From Alphaproteobacteria bacterium (GTDB taxonomy: Bacteria > Pseudomonadota > Alphaproteobacteria > Micropepsales > Micropepsaceae), in assembly GCA_019247845.1 (NCBI GenBank), contig JAFBAL010000054.1:62001-126000 (forward strand): 64,000 nt of DNA, in the 5' to 3' direction. Position numbers and translations under genes: made by a program. Under the pieces are notes generated by a model. The model worked only from the letters and a program-made list of their open reading frames with translations. It searched no databases and was not told the DNA's origin. This document shows, piece after piece, positions 63,220 to 64,000 of this stretch (position 1 is its first letter; every line of letters starts with the position of its first letter).

Positions 63220-64000
63220 TTCACCGTCACGTCGACCGGGGTCGAGGCGATGCCGTTGGCGACGACGACCAGCTTGGACGCGCCCGTCTCCATGCCGGCC
63301 GGCACGTCGACATGCGTCGAGACCGGCATCGAGCCCGTCGCCACGCCCATCGAGCTGTGGTCGTGGGTGCGGGCATAGAAGACGTGACCCGTCGCGTTGT
63401 TGGTGATGCGCACCAGGGGATAGTTGGTGAAGGTCTCGAGCTCGTCGCCGAACGAGTTCGCCTGGCTGAGGCCGTTGAACTGCGTGCCGTTGATCGTGAA
63501 GCTCGAGCCGCGCGTCAGCGTGGACGGGCAGTTGGTGATCGTGGGCGCCCAGGATGGATCGGGATTGCCCGGCGAGGCATAGACCGCCTGTCCGCCGATC
63601 AGCACTTCGCCGGTGGGCAGCACCATCAGGCTGTTGCCCGAGCCGTTGAAAGACGTGCTCTTGATCTGGCTGACGCCGTCATACTCGTACAGCCGGCCGC
63701 TGATGCCCTGCATCACGACGTGACCGTTGGGCAGCAGCGAAGCGAAGTTGTCGCCCATGTCGTCGTGGTTGGGGACGTCGGGACCCTGCGTCCACACGCC
63801 GTTCTTGTAGACAGCGGTGTGGGCGGTGTTCTCGCCCTTGGGGATGCCGCCGGTGGCGAAGACCGAGCCGTCCGGCATCAGGATCGACGGGCCGATCTCG
63901 CCCGGCGGGTGATAGAGATGCTTGCCGCCGTAGTCGATGCCCTTGCAGCATTTCGGTCCCTTGAGGCTGACCGGCGTCTTGGGCAGGTCGGTCCAGACGC
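63216..64000 (-). CDS. Galactose-oxidase/kelch-like secreted protein, C-terminal part (cut by window edge)
   Basis: At least 261 codons are present and the frame is open to the edge (begins VWTDLPKTPVSLKGPKCCKGIDYGGKHLYHPPGEIGPSILMPDGSVFATGG). Kelch-like blades alternate PDGSVFATGG, LPNGHVVMQG and LPTGEVLIGGQ. The last ~100 residues form an Ig-like/DUF1929-type domain (PTITNCPSTLTRGSSFTINGTQFNGLSQANSFGDE...YPLVRITNNATGHVFYARTHDHSSMGVATG...VDVPAGMETGASKLVVVANGIAS), as at the C-terminus of galactose/glyoxal oxidase-like proteins. The copper-site Tyr/Cys cannot be judged from the fragment. Confidence 0.7.
   Translation of the reverse strand, partial: VWTDLPKTPVSLKGPKCCKGIDYGGKHLYHPPGEIGPSILMPDGSVFATGGIPKGENTAHTAVYKNGVWTQGPDVPNHDDMGDNFASLLPNGHVVMQGISGRLYEYDGVSQIKSTSFNGSGNSLMVLPTGEVLIGGQAVYASPGNPDPSWAPTITNCPSTLTRGSSFTINGTQFNGLSQANSFGDELETFTNYPLVRITNNATGHVFYARTHDHSSMGVATGSMPVSTHVDVPAGMETGASKLVVVANGIASTPVDVTVN

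Overview
The window looks like a chromosomal stretch of a high-GC (about two thirds G+C by eye) alphaproteobacterium. Three things point there. The core gene orders ihfB-pyrF-trpF-trpB-trpA-accD-folC, tsaE-amgK-murU-addB-addA-trxA and chvI-chvG-hprK-EIIA-HPr are typical of that class. A DivL-type tyrosine histidine-kinase homologue is present. GANTC methylation sites cluster in front of it. Abundant secreted repeat proteins (GloVer, HAF and GLUG repeats) suggest a soil or freshwater oligotroph (Rhizomicrobium/Micropepsis-like is only a guess). I saw no rRNA or tRNA gene, CRISPR array or insertion sequence.

Layout. 1-2281 (minus): two cysteine-rich GloVer repeat proteins flank a TylF-like methyltransferase, all with overlapping reading frames. 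2282-7000: an outer-membrane barrel protein, a strong intrinsic terminator, then a small surface-glycan set (UDP-galactopyranose mutase, DUF707 protein, sulfotransferase) and a DUF4337 membrane protein. 7219-15902 (mostly plus): ihfB, pyrF, DUF1801, GST, an unusual HExxE protein, two small secreted proteins on minus, then trpF-trpB-trpA-accD-folC in tight translational coupling. 15899-27889 (minus): small secreted and membrane proteins, a di-heme cytochrome c lipoprotein, trxA, addA, addB, murU, amgK and tsaE. 27971-31219: an inserted ferredoxin reductase / ferredoxin / intradiol-dioxygenase-like cassette and a DUF2807 protein. 31325-33706: divL. 33869-35596: a GloVer protein and a prolyl-4-hydroxylase-like enzyme. 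35598-37004: ahcY with a palindromic operator candidate.

37094-44376 is an accessory stretch. It holds a two-gene unit of a TIR-STAND NTPase and a Ppx/GppA-like phosphatase (locally lower GC, the best candidate for an undescribed, probably immune, system), then a TraB/GumN-like protein and two tandem amidohydrolases, one of which has lost its HxH metal motif. 44446-47950 is the regulatory PTS (HPr, EIIA-Man, HprK) with the ChvG/ChvI two-component system. 48158-52015 holds a GLUG-repeat protein, a ChaN-like protein, a HAF-repeat gene with an apparent frameshift in its signal peptide, and greA. Then follow carB, a Rieske oxygenase, and a GldF/GldG-like ABC transporter with a DUF4340 protein. 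A divergent tetR-SRPBCC-membrane protein operon follows, and the window ends inside a galactose-oxidase/kelch-like protein.

The minus-strand core order chvI-chvG-hprK-EIIA-HPr ... ahcY ... divL ... tsaE-amgK-murU-addB-addA-trxA reads as one ancestral block opened by several insertions; those insertions carry most of the unusual genes.
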